A stretch of DNA of 64,000 bases, taken from assembly GCF_029227915.1 (NCBI RefSeq), contig NC_079880.1, forward strand, positions 31,553,501 to 31,617,500, in the 5' to 3' direction. Below are positions 31,005 to 42,100 of this stretch, one piece after another. Source of the stretch: Hydractinia symbiolongicarpus (lineage: Eukaryota; Cnidaria; Hydrozoa; Anthoathecata; Hydractiniidae). How positions within the stretch are numbered: position 1 is the first letter of the stretch; the number at the start of each line of letters is the position of its first letter. Under the pieces are notes generated by a model. The model was not told the DNA's origin and searched no databases. It saw only the letters and a list, made by a program, of their open reading frames with translations. The position numbers were made by a program, and so were the translations under genes.

Positions 31005-31604
31005 CGTAACATATACAATACTACAGATTAATTGCAACTTTCCTTACTAAGCCAGGTGAGTCGCAGAAGACAAAAGTAGACTTATCATCGAGAACCTGTT
31101 ATTTCTACGCAAAGCGTAGTTCCGCGATACCTGTTTGTGAGAAGGTAGCTATTTACTGTTTAACGTTACAAACAAGTTTATTAAAAACATATATGTCCTA
31201 ATCAATATAGCTATGTGTAAATAACAAAAGTATAATGAAATTAAAAAAATGAAAATGAAATTAAAATTAAAGAAAAAGAATTTAAATTAGAAGAAAGACG
31301 TTTCGCTTTCTAATTTAACAAGAAGCCCTGGGGGCTCTAAGAATTTCCGCGCGCTACCAAAATATTTGATGAAAACCTGCTAATTCGTTGTGTTATTGTG
31401 CCAAACATTCGAAGGGGTTTGGTGCATGAACCTCTGAAGATAAAGCCCATCAGTGACATTATATCTTACAACAAACGCAAACAAAACGAAACGTGTCATA
31501 ATAAACTCACATTTTAAAAGAAATTGCTAGCAAAAAATACAGCCTATCATTCATGGTTGAAAGTCTTGCAATTGAAACGTTTATGGTCTTAAACGGCATT
31601 AGTT
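31005..31604. other. Noncoding stretch with a hairpin
   Basis: No ORF. TTAAATTAGAA...CTTTCTAATTTAA (about 31282-31318) can fold into a stem. GAATTTCCGCGC at 31341-31352 is the reverse complement of 32625-32636 on the far side of the satellite. Confidence 0.4.
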
Positions 31605-32470
31605 GACAAAAAATCAAAATTTTGATGTGACCATCATTTTCAGCATAATTTTTTTATTAACTGTGTCAATTTTTGTCGAAAATAAAGCAGTTTTAATTTT
31701 TGGATAAATTTTGGCCAGAAATGACATTTAGGTGGCAAAAACCAAACTTTTGTACCATCATCATTTTCAGCATACTTTATTTGTTAACTGTGCCAGATTT
31801 AGCCGATAATGAAGTGGTTTTAATTTTTGGACCAATTTTGGCCTAAAATGGCATTTAGGTGACAAAAATCAAAATTTTGATGTCACCATTATGTTCAGCA
31901 TACTTTTTTTGTTAACTTTGCCAAATTTTGTTGAAAATGAAGGAGTTTTAATTTTTGGACCAATTTTGGCCTAAAATGACATTTAGATAAGAAGAAATCA
32001 AAATTTTGATGTCACCATCATGTTCAGCATACTTTTTTTGTTAATTGTGCCAAAATTTGTCAAAAATAAAGTAGTTTTAATTTTTGGACCAATTTTGGCC
32101 TAAAATGACATTTAGGTAACAAGAAATCAAAATTTTGATGTCACCATCATGTTCATCATACTTTATTTGTTTACTGTGCCAAATTTTGTTAAAAATAAAG
32201 TAGTTTTAATTTTTGGACCAATTTTGGCCTGAAATGACATTTAGGTAAGAAGAAATCAAAATTTTGATGTCACTATCATGTTCAGCATACTTTATTTGTT
32301 AACTGTTCCAAATTTTGTTGAAAATAAAGTAGTTCTAATTTTTGGACCAATTTTGGCCTAAAATGACATTTAGGTGACAAAAATCAAAATTATTATGTCA
32401 CCATTATGTTCAACATACTATTTTTGTTAACTGTGCCAAATTTTGTCGAAAACAAATACCAATTTTGGCC
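31605..32470 (+). repeat. Satellite array, about seven units of 127-130 bp
   Basis: The anchor CAGCATA (variants CATCATA, CAACATA) lies at 31641, 31768, 31896, 32025, 32155, 32283 and 32411, a period of 127-130 bp. Each unit runs through GTTAACTGTGCCAAATTTTG, GTTTTAATTTTTGGACCAAT, TTTTGGCCTAAAATGACATT and TCAAAATTTTGATGTCACC. The last unit is truncated near 32465. Coding potential is absent. Confidence 0.9.
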
Positions 32471-33078
32471 TGAAGCGTCAATACTAGACTTCCCAGTAGT
32501 TAAGGAGCTTGGGTACGAAGTTTACATCTGTGACGGACCAACCTGAAATCCCAGGGTCGATTTTTTCTCAAAAATTGCTCCGAAAGAAAAAACGACGGTT
32601 TTAAAGAATTTCCTACGCCTTCGGGCGCGGAAATTCAAATAAAAGTAAATTTTTCAATTTACATCGAAATATGTTCATTGAAGTAGATACAAAAATTGAC
32701 TTCTTAATTTTGTTAAAGCTTACCTCCCGATAAAAATCATGTTGACCTAAATTGGCTTATATTCATACGTGATTTACGAATATAAAGTTAATAATGCCTA
32801 TCCAAAGATTTAAAAATTCACCTTCGACACGAGGTAAACCATCCGCCATATTGTTTCATAAATTTCTTCACCTTTGAGTACTCTGACGTCACCTGTTAGA
32901 AGATCGTAAATCATCTGCCGCATTGGAATTTTTTACTCAAACTTTACTAGTGAAATTCATTGGTGATGAGTATGTTTACCGCCGTGAAAATTTCAGAAAA
33001 CTTTGAAAATGAATACTAACCTCGGTTGAGTAATCATCATTCAATTGCAATACCCAGAAGTTGTAAAGCAAAAAAAAA
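32471..33078. other. Noncoding stretch
   Basis: Contains a hairpin (GAATTTCC...GGAAATTC, about 32606-32636) directly beside the satellite. Nothing else supported. Confidence 0.4.
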
Positions 33079-33081
33079 AAT

Positions 33082-33691
33082 GTGGTAGGATTTCAATTTG
33101 AGCCTATCAGGCGAAATACTAAACCAAGTACTGACTCGGATTCCAGCTGGGAGAGCTGTGATGAGGATACTGATCAAGAAGAAGTCGCTTCACGTGTTGA
33201 TGTTGCTGTGAGCATGTGGTGCAAGTGTGGAAAATGTAAGGAAATGCCGAGCGAAGCGGAGTGTCTTTGCTGTTGCGAGTTAGAATCCGCGACTATTTTA
33301 ATTTGATCGGTGAGTTTTGATATGCGATTTATAGGCACATGTCAGTATTGCGGTTCCGCTATTGTGAAAATCATACTCTTTTTAGATAACTGCATTACAG
33401 AAACATGAAAACTTCCACAGCATCATACTCTTGAAGGAGGTTTTATGGACCGCATTGGTAGGAATCCATGACACAAATGCAAGTCATCTACCACGACGAG
33501 AAAACGTAACCAACAAGTAAATATTTTCAGTCTTTTAACATATTTACAGAATTAAATATATAAAGTAAATATAAGCACTATTTCATATTTTCAGGACTTA
33601 TAGGTACGCAAGTTATAGACAGTTTACTTGGTGGGTGCATAATAGGATAGGGAGAGGAGTTCGTCGAGTGATACGTATTCGAATTAGATAA
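33082..33691 (+). CDS. P2X7-cytoplasmic-domain-like small protein, three exons
   Basis: Exon 1 (about 33082-33311) encodes FQFEPIRRNTKPSTDSDSSW, an acidic stretch and MWCKCGKCKEMPSEAECLCC, the W-C-x-C-x2-C...MP...C-x-C-C signature of the P2X purinoceptor 7 intracellular (ballast-type) zinc domain. Exon 2 follows TCTTTTTAG at 33386 (ALQKHENFHSIILLKEVLW) and ends at a GTAAAT donor after 33516. Exon 3 (33595-33691) follows ATTTTCAG and encodes YRYASYRQFTWWVHNRIG and ends RIRIR. Exon 1 needs a one-base correction near its end (DYFNLIG is in another frame) and no in-frame ATG is seen (ATG TGG TAG at 33080), so it may be a pseudogene or have an upstream exon. These proteins are common in cnidarians and of unknown role outside vertebrate receptors. 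Confidence 0.65.
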
Positions 33692-34259
33692 TAGCGTATG
33701 AGTTCGATGAATAATGATAAAAATGAAAAATTCTTCTAACCTTCTTCTTCTTGTTTTTTTCTTTCAAACTCAGTTCTAAAATCAAAGCACTCGGAAGTGA
33801 AATGAGCTTCGCATATCTTTAAATACTTTGGAAGTATATCCTCTCTCTTGATCAGTTTGATCCGTATAGTTCGTTGTTTTGCATTTTTGGGAAAGTTGAA
33901 AAAAGATACACCTTGTTTTTTTGGTGGTTAAGACAACCAGGTACTGCGCAAGAAGCCATATTATTATTATTTAAAAAAAGGATTCGTCCTTATTCATCAA
34001 ACGTGTGGATTTTTTTTTTTTACAAATCACATTCTATGCGCAAAGTTTCGCCTCTCATCCCGGGCGGTCTGAATGTGAGCTTCTAACTAGTGACGTCAGA
34101 CGCATAAATTATACCGTTAAATGCTCACTCACAAAATGGCGTGAGGTGAATGCATTTAAAACGCGAGGTAAACATTGTCTGGTTTCTTGAATACTGTAGC
34201 GATTTCAACAAAATAAACGTTAAATTGTTTTTTCTGAAGATGTTTTGAATCGATTTAGG
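33692..34259. other. Noncoding stretch
   Basis: No supported gene; short open frames at 33874-34190 lack any recognisable motif. Confidence 0.4.
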
Positions 34260-34269
34260 TCAAGTTGAC

Positions 34270-35800
34270 TCAACTTGATTTTTCTCGGAAGGTAAGCTTT
34301 AAAGCTATTCCAAATGTGTGGTCCGCGGTACTGTTTTTAGTTTTCCTAAATGGTTGATAGTATTGACCTGCAGATCTTGTTGTGTATTTGTTATGAGAAA
34401 TGTGAAAGGTGTTAGAAAATACTTCAGGTGTGTTATTATTTTTTGCTTTGTACATGAAACAAAGCGTTTGAAAGATATTTAGTTGAAATACATTCAAGGC
34501 TTTCATTCACTGAAGTAATGGTCTGGAATGAGTCAGCCTATCTTTAAAAGTGATTATTCTTGCAGCATGTTTTTGATGAAGGTAAAGTGACTGTATGTTA
34601 GTTTTATTAGTGCTACCCCAAACTATGTTAGCGTAATTAGTATGACTATGTATAAAAGAGTAATACAATTGTATTAGAGATTTGTAAAGGATGCCAATAG
34701 ATTTTGAAACTTTCAAATTTATAATAGATATGTGTTGGTGCTACTTTAAATTTTCATCAAGTATCACACCTTAGAATTTAGTGGATATCCCCCGTGAAAT
34801 TTGATTTCCTTTTATTTCCAGTTTAGGTAGGGCAATAGGCAAGTCCTTTCTTCTTTGTGGTGTGTGGAATAACGTATACTTTGCTTTTTTATATTTAGGG
34901 ATAATGTATTAGCAGAGAATCAGTTCGATAATTTGTTTAACTCGGTATTTACAGTTTTAAAAAGAGTATTAATACATTTATGGGAGTAAAGCAAATTAGT
35001 GTCATCTGCAAACATAATAGAATTTAGGATTTCAGAACAATTGCTTAGATCATTAATATGTATTAAAAATAAGAGTGGCCCAAGAATTGAACCTTGTGGA
35101 ACACCACATTTAATTGTTAGCTTATTAGTTTTTTTGTCACTGCCAATATCTATGTATTGTGTTCGTTCACTCAGATAACTTTTAAACCATTTTAATGTTA
35201 CCCCACTTATTCCATACGCATTTAGTTTACCTAATAATATGTTGTGATCAACGGTATCAAAAGTCTTAGATAGGTCAATAAAAATACCCAAAGTAAATTT
35301 ACCATCACTAAAAGATTGATGAATGTCGTCCACAAGTTGCATTATCGCATGTTCTGTGGAGTGTCTGTTTCTAAATCCAAATTGTTTCTTACAAAAGATA
35401 GAATTATCGGTGAAGAAGAGAAAAACTCTGTTGTGCATAATTTTTTCAAGAATCTTTCAGAATACGGGTAGAATGGAAATAGGCCTGTAATTTGACATCG
35501 TTTCTGAATTACCTGATTTAAATATTGGAATCACTTTTGCTTTTTTCGGTTCATCAGGAAATATCTCTTGTGAAATTGATTTTTTAAAAACATTGTGAAG
35601 CACATTTTCAATAGCTGAAGATGACAACATTGCTATTAATGTCGTCATGTCCAGGAGATTTGTTTCTTTTTAAGCTTTTGAACGCATATTGTAACTCTTC
35701 TGTTGACAAAATCGAGTTTTGCATTTGGAAATTACAGTTTGGTAAATAATTTTTATAATCTACTTTTGTTTTAATTTTTGCTGAAAGTCCTACAATCACA
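34270..35800 (-). pseudogene. Jockey/CR1-like LINE fragment (5'-truncated, RT)
   Basis: From 5' (right) to 3' (left): YAFKSLKRNKSPGHDDINSN, KKAKVIPIFKSGN, NYRPISILPVF, QFGFRNRHSTEHAIMQLVDD, GIFIDLSKTFDTVDHNILLG (motif A), CGVPQGSILGPLLFLIHIND, IMFADDTNLLYSHK (FADD), and the tail YYSFIHSHTNYANIVWGST. Several frameshifts. The endonuclease is missing; truncation is at about 35800, close to the Polinton end at 35887. Confidence 0.85.
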
Positions 35801-35886
35801 AAAAAATCATTAAAAGGCTACACCAATTTCTCTACCACCGCACAGCAGTTCACCATTTACAAACAACTTGTCAGGAAAACACAGTA

Positions 35887-36039
35887 GTAAGATACATGAC
35901 GTCATCAACGCATACGTGAAATCATAATAATACAAATGCCAGTAACCAACACATAATAATATTAAATGATATAAACAACAATATATGACGTCATACGCTA
36001 AATCATACAGAATATGAGTAAGGGAAATTCCCAAAATAT
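35887..36039 (+). repeat. Polinton left inverted repeat
   Basis: Reverse complement of 55051-55203 with few differences. Contains two TGACGTCA palindromes (35897-35904, 35996-36003). The outer flank is not homologous to the right flank. Confidence 0.85.
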
Positions 36040-36072
36040 CCAATCCTTGACCAAATCAAAAAATTTTTCTGG

Positions 36073-39000
36073 TTGGGAATGAAATCTGTATGTAATAAAG
36101 GAATGAGTTGGTTCAAAAATGCAATCAGTAAAATATATAATACCGTGTCAGCACCAGTAGCGGCAAATCGCGAAGCTCTCACTAAACAACTAAGGAGCGT
36201 GCGGGATACCGTTAGTTACTACTACAACAAGGCCAGGGATCAATTTTCAGGATCACCAACTCTCCACGATGAGGTTCAACGTTTTACCATAGATAAGGAA
36301 TATCAGGAAATTGCCGCTCTTAAACATATGTTTGGGAAAGAATCGAAACAAGGCACGAACCCCTGATGTAATAGAGGACATTCAGAACATTTTTGATGCT
36401 GACGTGGAAATCTTTGAAGAGGGAAACCGCATCAAGACATGGCGGTTTAATAATAACATTAACCAGCCATTGACGGACGCTATCATGCGAAAAATCACCC
36501 CCATGTAGACATGCGTGTGAAGGTGATATACTCATTTGGCTGCGATATTTACCGAGGCGTTGGAGATGTTGCGAATTATCACAAAACCAAGAGCTTCAAG
36601 TCACTCTCAACCATGGCTGAAATCGAGGCTTTCATCAATGAATGTGAGATGAAACGCCTCGATCTGGAAGATGCCGAATTTTGGACGAAAGCCTATTTGC
36701 CACCAGAAAGGACTATCGAGACACCAGGAGCATATGAAGGTAAAATAATATTCAAGCACGTTCAGATCAAGATAATTTCTACGAGGGAACCCCTACTTGG
36801 ATGTGGACCTTTGCCAGATTGGCTGCGCGGAAAAAGATGTATCTATGCAATGGACGATAAAGATGCTAGAACGGACAATCTATGCTTTTGGAGGTGCTAG
36901 GCTGTAAGGGAGAGAGTGGATGTAAAAAAAGGGACAGAGTTCCTTACAAAGACAGCCCTCACATTGGCTCGTGAATACTACGAGGAACCCAAGTTAAAGA
37001 GGGAAGAGGTACGTGCCACGAGGCTCGTAGCCTTAGAGGGCATTGCCAAAAAATTCAAAATTAACATCAGGGTATTTGAGCCGAAGACAAACACCGATAA
37101 GACCCCATGGCGACTCGTATATGGACAAAACCAATTCAAAAAGGGGCTAGACACGATCAGTATTGGTATGCTACATGGTCCTTGTTTTTATATAAAAAAG
37201 ATGGATGTATTGACGCAGCATTGGGAATGCGAGGTTTGTACCTAAAGATTCACCAGATCGGAGAACCCCACACGACACAAGAATAACGAATGCGAAGGTA
37301 TCAAGACAAAGATAATTTGCAGAGGTGAAAAGATCGAGCGCATGCAGAGTAGCTCCGAGAGGGTATTCTATCCCGATAACAGTTTCATTTACGTGGCATG
37401 CCAATGGATTGAGGCCATGTCAGAGCAAACGGGCCGACATATACATCATGCGCTTTGTAAACATGGAGGAGAGCGCGTGATACGCGACGGTATTAAAGAG
37501 GTCTATAGGGTAGATGGGTATGATCCTCAGACAAAAACAGCATACGAATACCACGGTTGCAAATGGCATGGATGCCCATGTCAACTGCAGCGAACCAACG
37601 CTGATAAAAATAATTTCAATCGTACCAAATTTAAATAAGACCACATTCGGGGGCTGAGGTACAATCTTGTCACTGCATGGGAGTGTGAAAATCATCCCAA
37701 GGCTAAGAGGTTATCGAAGAAAGAATTTCGAGCATATCCCCACTTCATTGTCTTTGATTTCGAGGCTCTTCTGGCACCATTGAACCAGCAGCAAACGTCT
37801 GATTTGACGTATATATCACAGCATATCCCTGTAAGTGTAGCCATCCACGATAGTCTGCAGGAACATCCCACTTTCATTATGAATAAAGACCCTAAGGTAT
37901 TGGTAAGGAAATTTGTTGAACAAATGGAGCAGAGACAGATCAGAATTGTCCAAGAAGTCGAACTGATATATCCAAGCCAGATGATTTCGATATGCTCTCG
38001 GAACAAACCTGAAATGCTTGGCATGAATGGATAAATCAAGTGACAGTGATCGGCTTTAACAGCGGTAAATATGATATAAACCTGATAAAGCGGTAATTTG
38101 TCGAACGAATTGCGGATAACGCCAATATTAAAGTGGCGAAAAAAGATAACGATTACATGTTTCTAACCACATCAAAATTTAAATTTATCGATATAAAAAA
38201 TTTCCTCTCCCGGGCCTTAGTTATGAAAAACGGTGCAAGTCATTGGATTGCAATCTCAAAAAATTAGTGTTCCCATACGAATGACTAACAATATACGAAA
38301 AATTGAACCATGTCAGCCCAGTCGATCATGAGGCGTTTTATAGCACACTCAGTGGTAAAAACACCCTCTCACAAGAGGGTTACCAGACGTTCAGAGATGA
38401 GTTTTTTAAAAGAGAATGCGTCACGATGCTTGATTGGTTAGCCGAGTATAATATGGCCGACGTAGTCCCATTTGTTGAAGCCGTGGATAAGACCCGCAAT
38501 ACATACTATGAGGATGAAATTGACATTTTGAAGGATGCCGTGAGCATCCCGGGTGTGTCTATGCGGTATGTACTCAACAAGTCTCTGCGGTTGAACCGAG
38601 ATCCAGCTTTATGCTCCAGGTGATCCATGTAAGCATATATGTGAGGCTCATTGTACCAAAGCCCGATGTAAATATTGTAAACAGGTTAAAAAAGATTGCA
38701 AATATTGTACAGAGAACGAGGCGTATGAGCTCCTGCAAACAGGGATGGTAGGTGGCCCAGCGATCGTATTTTGCAGGTACCATAAAAGTGGTGATACAGG
38801 TATCAGATCGCATATTTATAACGAACCGAAAAAATGTAGGACCATCCTGGGCTATGACGCCAATATGCTCTACCCAAGCACTCTACTCCAAGATTTCCCT
38901 TGTGGGAAGAAGAGGCTGGTAAAAATAGCAGACCCTGTTGGAGGATTAGATGCTCTGGCGCGAGACATTATCGATGGATCACTCTTTGGTTTTTGCCAGG

Positions 39001-40089
39001 TTGACATTAAAGTGCCAGCTAAGCTGTACGACAAATTCAGCGAGATGTCACCACTATTTGTAGTCAGGGAGATCGTTGACAATCAAATTCCCCAGCATAT
39101 GCAGGAGTATTTAAACTAGACCGGGCGAAAACGTATCCCGGGTACTAGGAAGCTCCTAAGGGTTATGAGAGCCGAGAAGATCCTGCTTTGTACTGACCTG
39201 CTTAAGTGGTATCTTAATCATGGTTTAAAAATTACGGCTTGTTATCAAATACTTAAATACTCAAGGGGTAAACCATTCGCTTGATTTCTTGAGGAAATCG
39301 CGGATGCGCGTCGCCATGCAGATAAAGACTCCAACAAGCGCTGGCGATACTGCTAAATTAAAAGGCAATAGCTTCTATGGAAAGATGATTGAGGATCTTG
39401 CGAGACATAACAATACCACATTTACAAGGGATGAAAAGGTAGTAGATGCAGCAATGAGAAGCCCTTACTTGGAGGATCTTGAAGAAATAGGAGACGCATA
39501 TGAAGTAAGACGGAGTAAACAAGGCGTTTCCATAAATAGGGCGTATCAATGTGGAATCCTAGTATATCAATTAGCTAAATTGCGGATGCTTGAATTTTAT
39601 TATGATTTTCTCGACAAATACGTCGATCGACGGAATTTCGAATACATATATATGGATACAGATTCCGCGCATTTTGCCATATCTGGAGATAACCTACGTA
39701 ATGTTGTTCGTCCTGAATTAATCGAGCAGTACGATGAGGCAGTGCCTAATTGGCTTGTTACTGACAAACACTCGAGTCGAACCGGAGGGTTATTCAAGGA
39801 AAAATTTATCGCATCCAGGATGATTGCGCTAGCAGCCAAGTGTTATTTCGTTGAAGGTAAAGATGGCACCAAGTTCTCGTGTAAAGGTATGTCGAAAAAG
39901 CAAAATCAAGTGACATGGTTGAGATATATGGGAGTACTTAATGGAGAGCTGGATAATGCAAAAAATGTGGGGTTCCGGGTACATAATCAAGGGATGATCA
40001 CATATCAGCAAAATAAGCTGGGTCTATCAGCGTTTTACGATAAGAGGGTAGTGCTCGAGGATCGTATACATACAAAGCCCCTAGACTAA
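36073..40089 (+). pseudogene. Polinton protein-primed DNA polymerase B
   Basis: Reads over about 1,300 codons. N-terminal region: LRSVRDTVSYYYNKARDQF, then VKVIYSFGCDIYRGVG, LLGCGPLPDWLRGKRCIYA. A C2H2-like finger WECEVCT...RFTRSEN lies at about 37220-37270, and GRHIHHALCKHGGERV follows. Exonuclease: FIVFDFEALLAPL (Exo I), VIGFNSGKYDINLIK (Exo II). Polymerase: GYDANMLYPSTL (motif A, 38850), TAKLKGNSFYGKM (motif B, 39355), YIYMDTDSAHFA (motif C, 39650). It would copy the element from a protein primer. Damage: a +1 excursion at 36367-36508, in-frame stops at 36898, 37243 and 37636 within an otherwise open frame, and frameshifts between 38034 and 39289. First gene inside the left repeat. Confidence 0.9.
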
Positions 40090-40136
40090 GTCGCGTCCAA
40101 TATTTTGTTATCGGCCATTAAAGTTTTATAAAAAAA

Positions 40137-40349
40137 ATGGCCTGGAAAGAAGATTGCGAGCGATCCTTTTGTACATATAACTGTGATCACCCAGGGCGCT
40201 GGGTATGGGTTGAACCATCTAGTAACCCCGACAGTGCAAAAATAAAAAAACCCGCGGTACAACAGCAGCAGCCTGTACCGCCTGTATCACATATAACGAG
40301 GCCTGGGATAGAGGTATTGCGACCTTTCGTGCGCACTAATAAGCAGTAA
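40137..40349 (+). CDS. Polinton small protein, unknown
   Basis: 70 codons, 48 bp after PolB. Starts MAWKEDCERSFCTYNCDHPG (four Cys, one His, possibly a small metal site) and ends in a Pro/Gln-rich tail (QQQQPVPPVSHITRPG). Its stop lies at a hairpin (40348-40372). No family recognised. Confidence 0.5.
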   Translation: MAWKEDCERSFCTYNCDHPGRWVWVEPSSNPDSAKIKKPAVQQQQPVPPVSHITRPGIEVLRPFVRTNKQ

Positions 40350-40372
40350 AGGTGTTGTGAGACACCACCTTT
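40348..40372 (+). terminator. Hairpin at the end of the 40137-40349 gene
   Basis: AAAGGTGTTGT and ACACCACCTTT can pair over 11 positions with one mismatch around a 3-nt loop. It overlaps the stop codon of the upstream gene and precedes the next ATG by 24 bp. Its role (3'-end formation or mRNA stability) is inferred from position only. Confidence 0.45.
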
Positions 40373-40395
40373 ATACACAAAGCTGCAAATAAAAA

Positions 40396-40929
40396 ATGGA
40401 GGCATTGCTACTGGTGGCGATAATTCTTCCGTGCATATTAATAATTGCCTTCCTATATAGGTACCGCCGTATAATAAAAGGAATATCCTCATTAGCAGAA
40501 ATATTTGAAGATACACCAGAGACCGTTGATCAAAAACCTATATGCAAGCGCCAGGCTTTGAAGGATGCGATACGTCAAGGTAAAGCACACTTACTGCCTA
40601 AAAAATGTACAGAAGCGTTCCTGGACGCTAAAGCTTCACCTGAGGTCATTGACAAAATTTATAATGATTTTACTGAACGCGAAATCCAGGAGAAAGGAGA
40701 GAAGACTGCCAAGGCCTTGTCAACTCATGCCATTAATATGTATACGAAAGCCATAGGCAATATTGTACCTCTCGATAACCCAGAAGAACTAAGGAGGGAT
40801 ATTGAGGATGATCCAATAATACGAGATAGTATGGCTGATTTGGCAAATTATTATACAGCGTTTGGCAAATTTTTAGCGCCCTTGCTTGTTGCCGCACATA
40901 CGATTAATCACACTGTCACAGTCCATTGA
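40396..40929 (+). CDS. Polinton membrane-anchored protein, unknown
   Basis: 178 codons, intact. One N-terminal transmembrane segment (about residues 3-22, LLVAIILPCILIIAFLYRY), then a soluble, mostly helical domain. LRRDIEDDPIIRDSMADLAN and a hydrophobic C-terminal helix (FGKFLAPLLVAAHTI) are visible. It stands in the cluster of small plus-strand genes before the ATPase; a virion or membrane role is plausible but not shown. Confidence 0.6.
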   Translation: MEALLLVAIILPCILIIAFLYRYRRIIKGISSLAEIFEDTPETVDQKPICKRQALKDAIRQGKAHLLPKKCTEAFLDAKASPEVIDKIYNDFTEREIQEKGEKTAKALSTHAINMYTKAIGNIVPLDNPEELRRDIEDDPIIRDSMADLANYYTAFGKFLAPLLVAAHTINHTVTVH

Positions 40930-40958
40930 TGAAAAAGAAGAAATAGAGAAAGAAAAGA

Positions 40959-41420
40959 ATGTTTAAAGAATTAGAAACAAGGCTTTTCGAAGAGATTGTC
41001 ATTCCAGCTCCGGAACTTGGCGACATAAGAGGAAATGTTTATACCCGACTACGGAAAATGTATATAGACACATCTTCCCACATCCTAGGCATTGGATTGA
41101 GCATTTCAGATGTGGATATTGGAGACGTTACTATTGACCCCAGCGAAGGCGAATGTATGGCCAGCGTGTATTTTACATTAAAACATGTTATTCCCAAACA
41201 TGGTCAAATCATATCACGCACCAAGTTGCAAAATTCTAATCCGGAGGTTATGTCCTTTGATAATTCAGACTATAAAATAGCAATCCGGTTTAATGGTGAC
41301 GATGATGATAAATATGAGATTAAACTATGCCAGTACGTGGATCATGGTTGGAACAACCAGCTGCTGTCTTCCATCAGATTTGTATGTGTTGCCACAGGTC
41401 TCTCGTGGTTAGGGAAGTGA
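40959..41420 (+). CDS. Polinton conserved protein, Rpb7-like candidate
   Basis: 153 codons, intact. MFKELETRLFEEIVIPAPEL opens it; RGNVYTRLRKMYIDTSSHIL and GIGLSISDVDIGDVTIDPSE follow, then EGECMASVYFTLKHVIPKHG and QIISRTKLQN. The order (start, beta-alpha, GI.I....I.DV.I.P.EG, V.F....P..G.II) resembles the N-terminal domain of RNA polymerase subunit Rpb7/RpoE and the start of its OB fold. This was judged by eye; it may be chance or a different beta-rich fold. No such gene is part of the standard Polinton set that I know. Confidence 0.4.
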   Translation: MFKELETRLFEEIVIPAPELGDIRGNVYTRLRKMYIDTSSHILGIGLSISDVDIGDVTIDPSEGECMASVYFTLKHVIPKHGQIISRTKLQNSNPEVMSFDNSDYKIAIRFNGDDDDKYEIKLCQYVDHGWNNQLLSSIRFVCVATGLSWLGK

Positions 41421-41448
41421 TTTTATAAGTCTCGCGTCTTATAACGAA

Positions 41449-41802
41449 ATGAGCACTGAATAACCGCAAGAAGAGAGGGTCATTACAAAACCAGTGAAGC
41501 ATCCTGGTAGAGTAGCACAAGGTCATAGGCTGGCCGAACTGATGAAGAAGAGAAAGGAAGATATGAAACAACAAGAGGGTGCTGTACAACCTCCAGTCAA
41601 AACCTCTTCTGGAGTGATTTCTGTACAGTAAAGCAGTGGAATATAAATTGGTGGAAGCCTACTCGCGATCGCATGTATCGGGGGTCTCATATATTTTATA
41701 CGTAAAAAATCCGTGGTTACCCAGCAGCCTCCACCAGCGGTTCATCAACCAAGCGTGAGGCAGGAGCCTAAGGCAGATATTGATATTTTTCACATGCGAT
41801 GA
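41449..41802 (+). pseudogene. Polinton small single-span membrane protein with three in-frame stops
   Basis: Read through from ATG 41449 to TGA 41800 (118 codons) it gives KHPGRVAQGHRLAELMKKRK in the N-terminal half, then a transmembrane segment (GGSLLAIACIGGLIYFI, about 41655-41705) and a Pro/Gln-rich tail ending DIDIFHMR. Stops (TAA) interrupt at codon 5, and twice before the membrane segment. PGR...G.RLAE..KK followed by one span is a pattern seen in cnidarian Polinton genes. Confidence 0.6.
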
Positions 41803-41817
41803 GCCCTATAATAAAGC

Positions 41818-42096
41818 ATGAGTAGCAAAGAATATTAAAAAGAGGTTGTTGATAGCCTGTGGGAGTCCGTAAGACTAGTATCATATACTATCCTACTAGC
41901 GCTAGGTGCGAAAAAGGCACTAGGGGTTTCAAGACCAGGCGCTAAGATGGATCTTGAGGATGGGGTTAAGCTCGCCGGATATATGACGGGGGCTATCTTA
42001 TTTGATGACTACGCGATAAAACAAGGCTGGTATAAGCGTTCCATGATGCCACCTAAAGCACCTACAAGTTTCATGTATACCACGGGGTATACATGA
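41818..42096 (+). pseudogene. Polinton small membrane-associated protein, one stop
   Basis: ATG 41818 to TGA 42094 is one frame of 93 codons broken only by TAA at codon 7. It contains VRLVSYTILLALGAKKAL (hydrophobic), DLEDGVKLAGYMTGAILFDD and IKQGWYKRSM. Ends 4 bp before the ATPase ATG, so the two are probably cotranscribed. Confidence 0.6.
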
Positions 42097-42100
42097 ATAA

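Noticed and set aside
31605-32470. CRISPR-like array
   Set aside because: Units are about 128 bp, similar over their full length and without unique spacers; this is a satellite in eukaryotic DNA.
33874-34190. Two short plus-strand ORFs
   Set aside because: No motif, no splice context, AT-rich composition.
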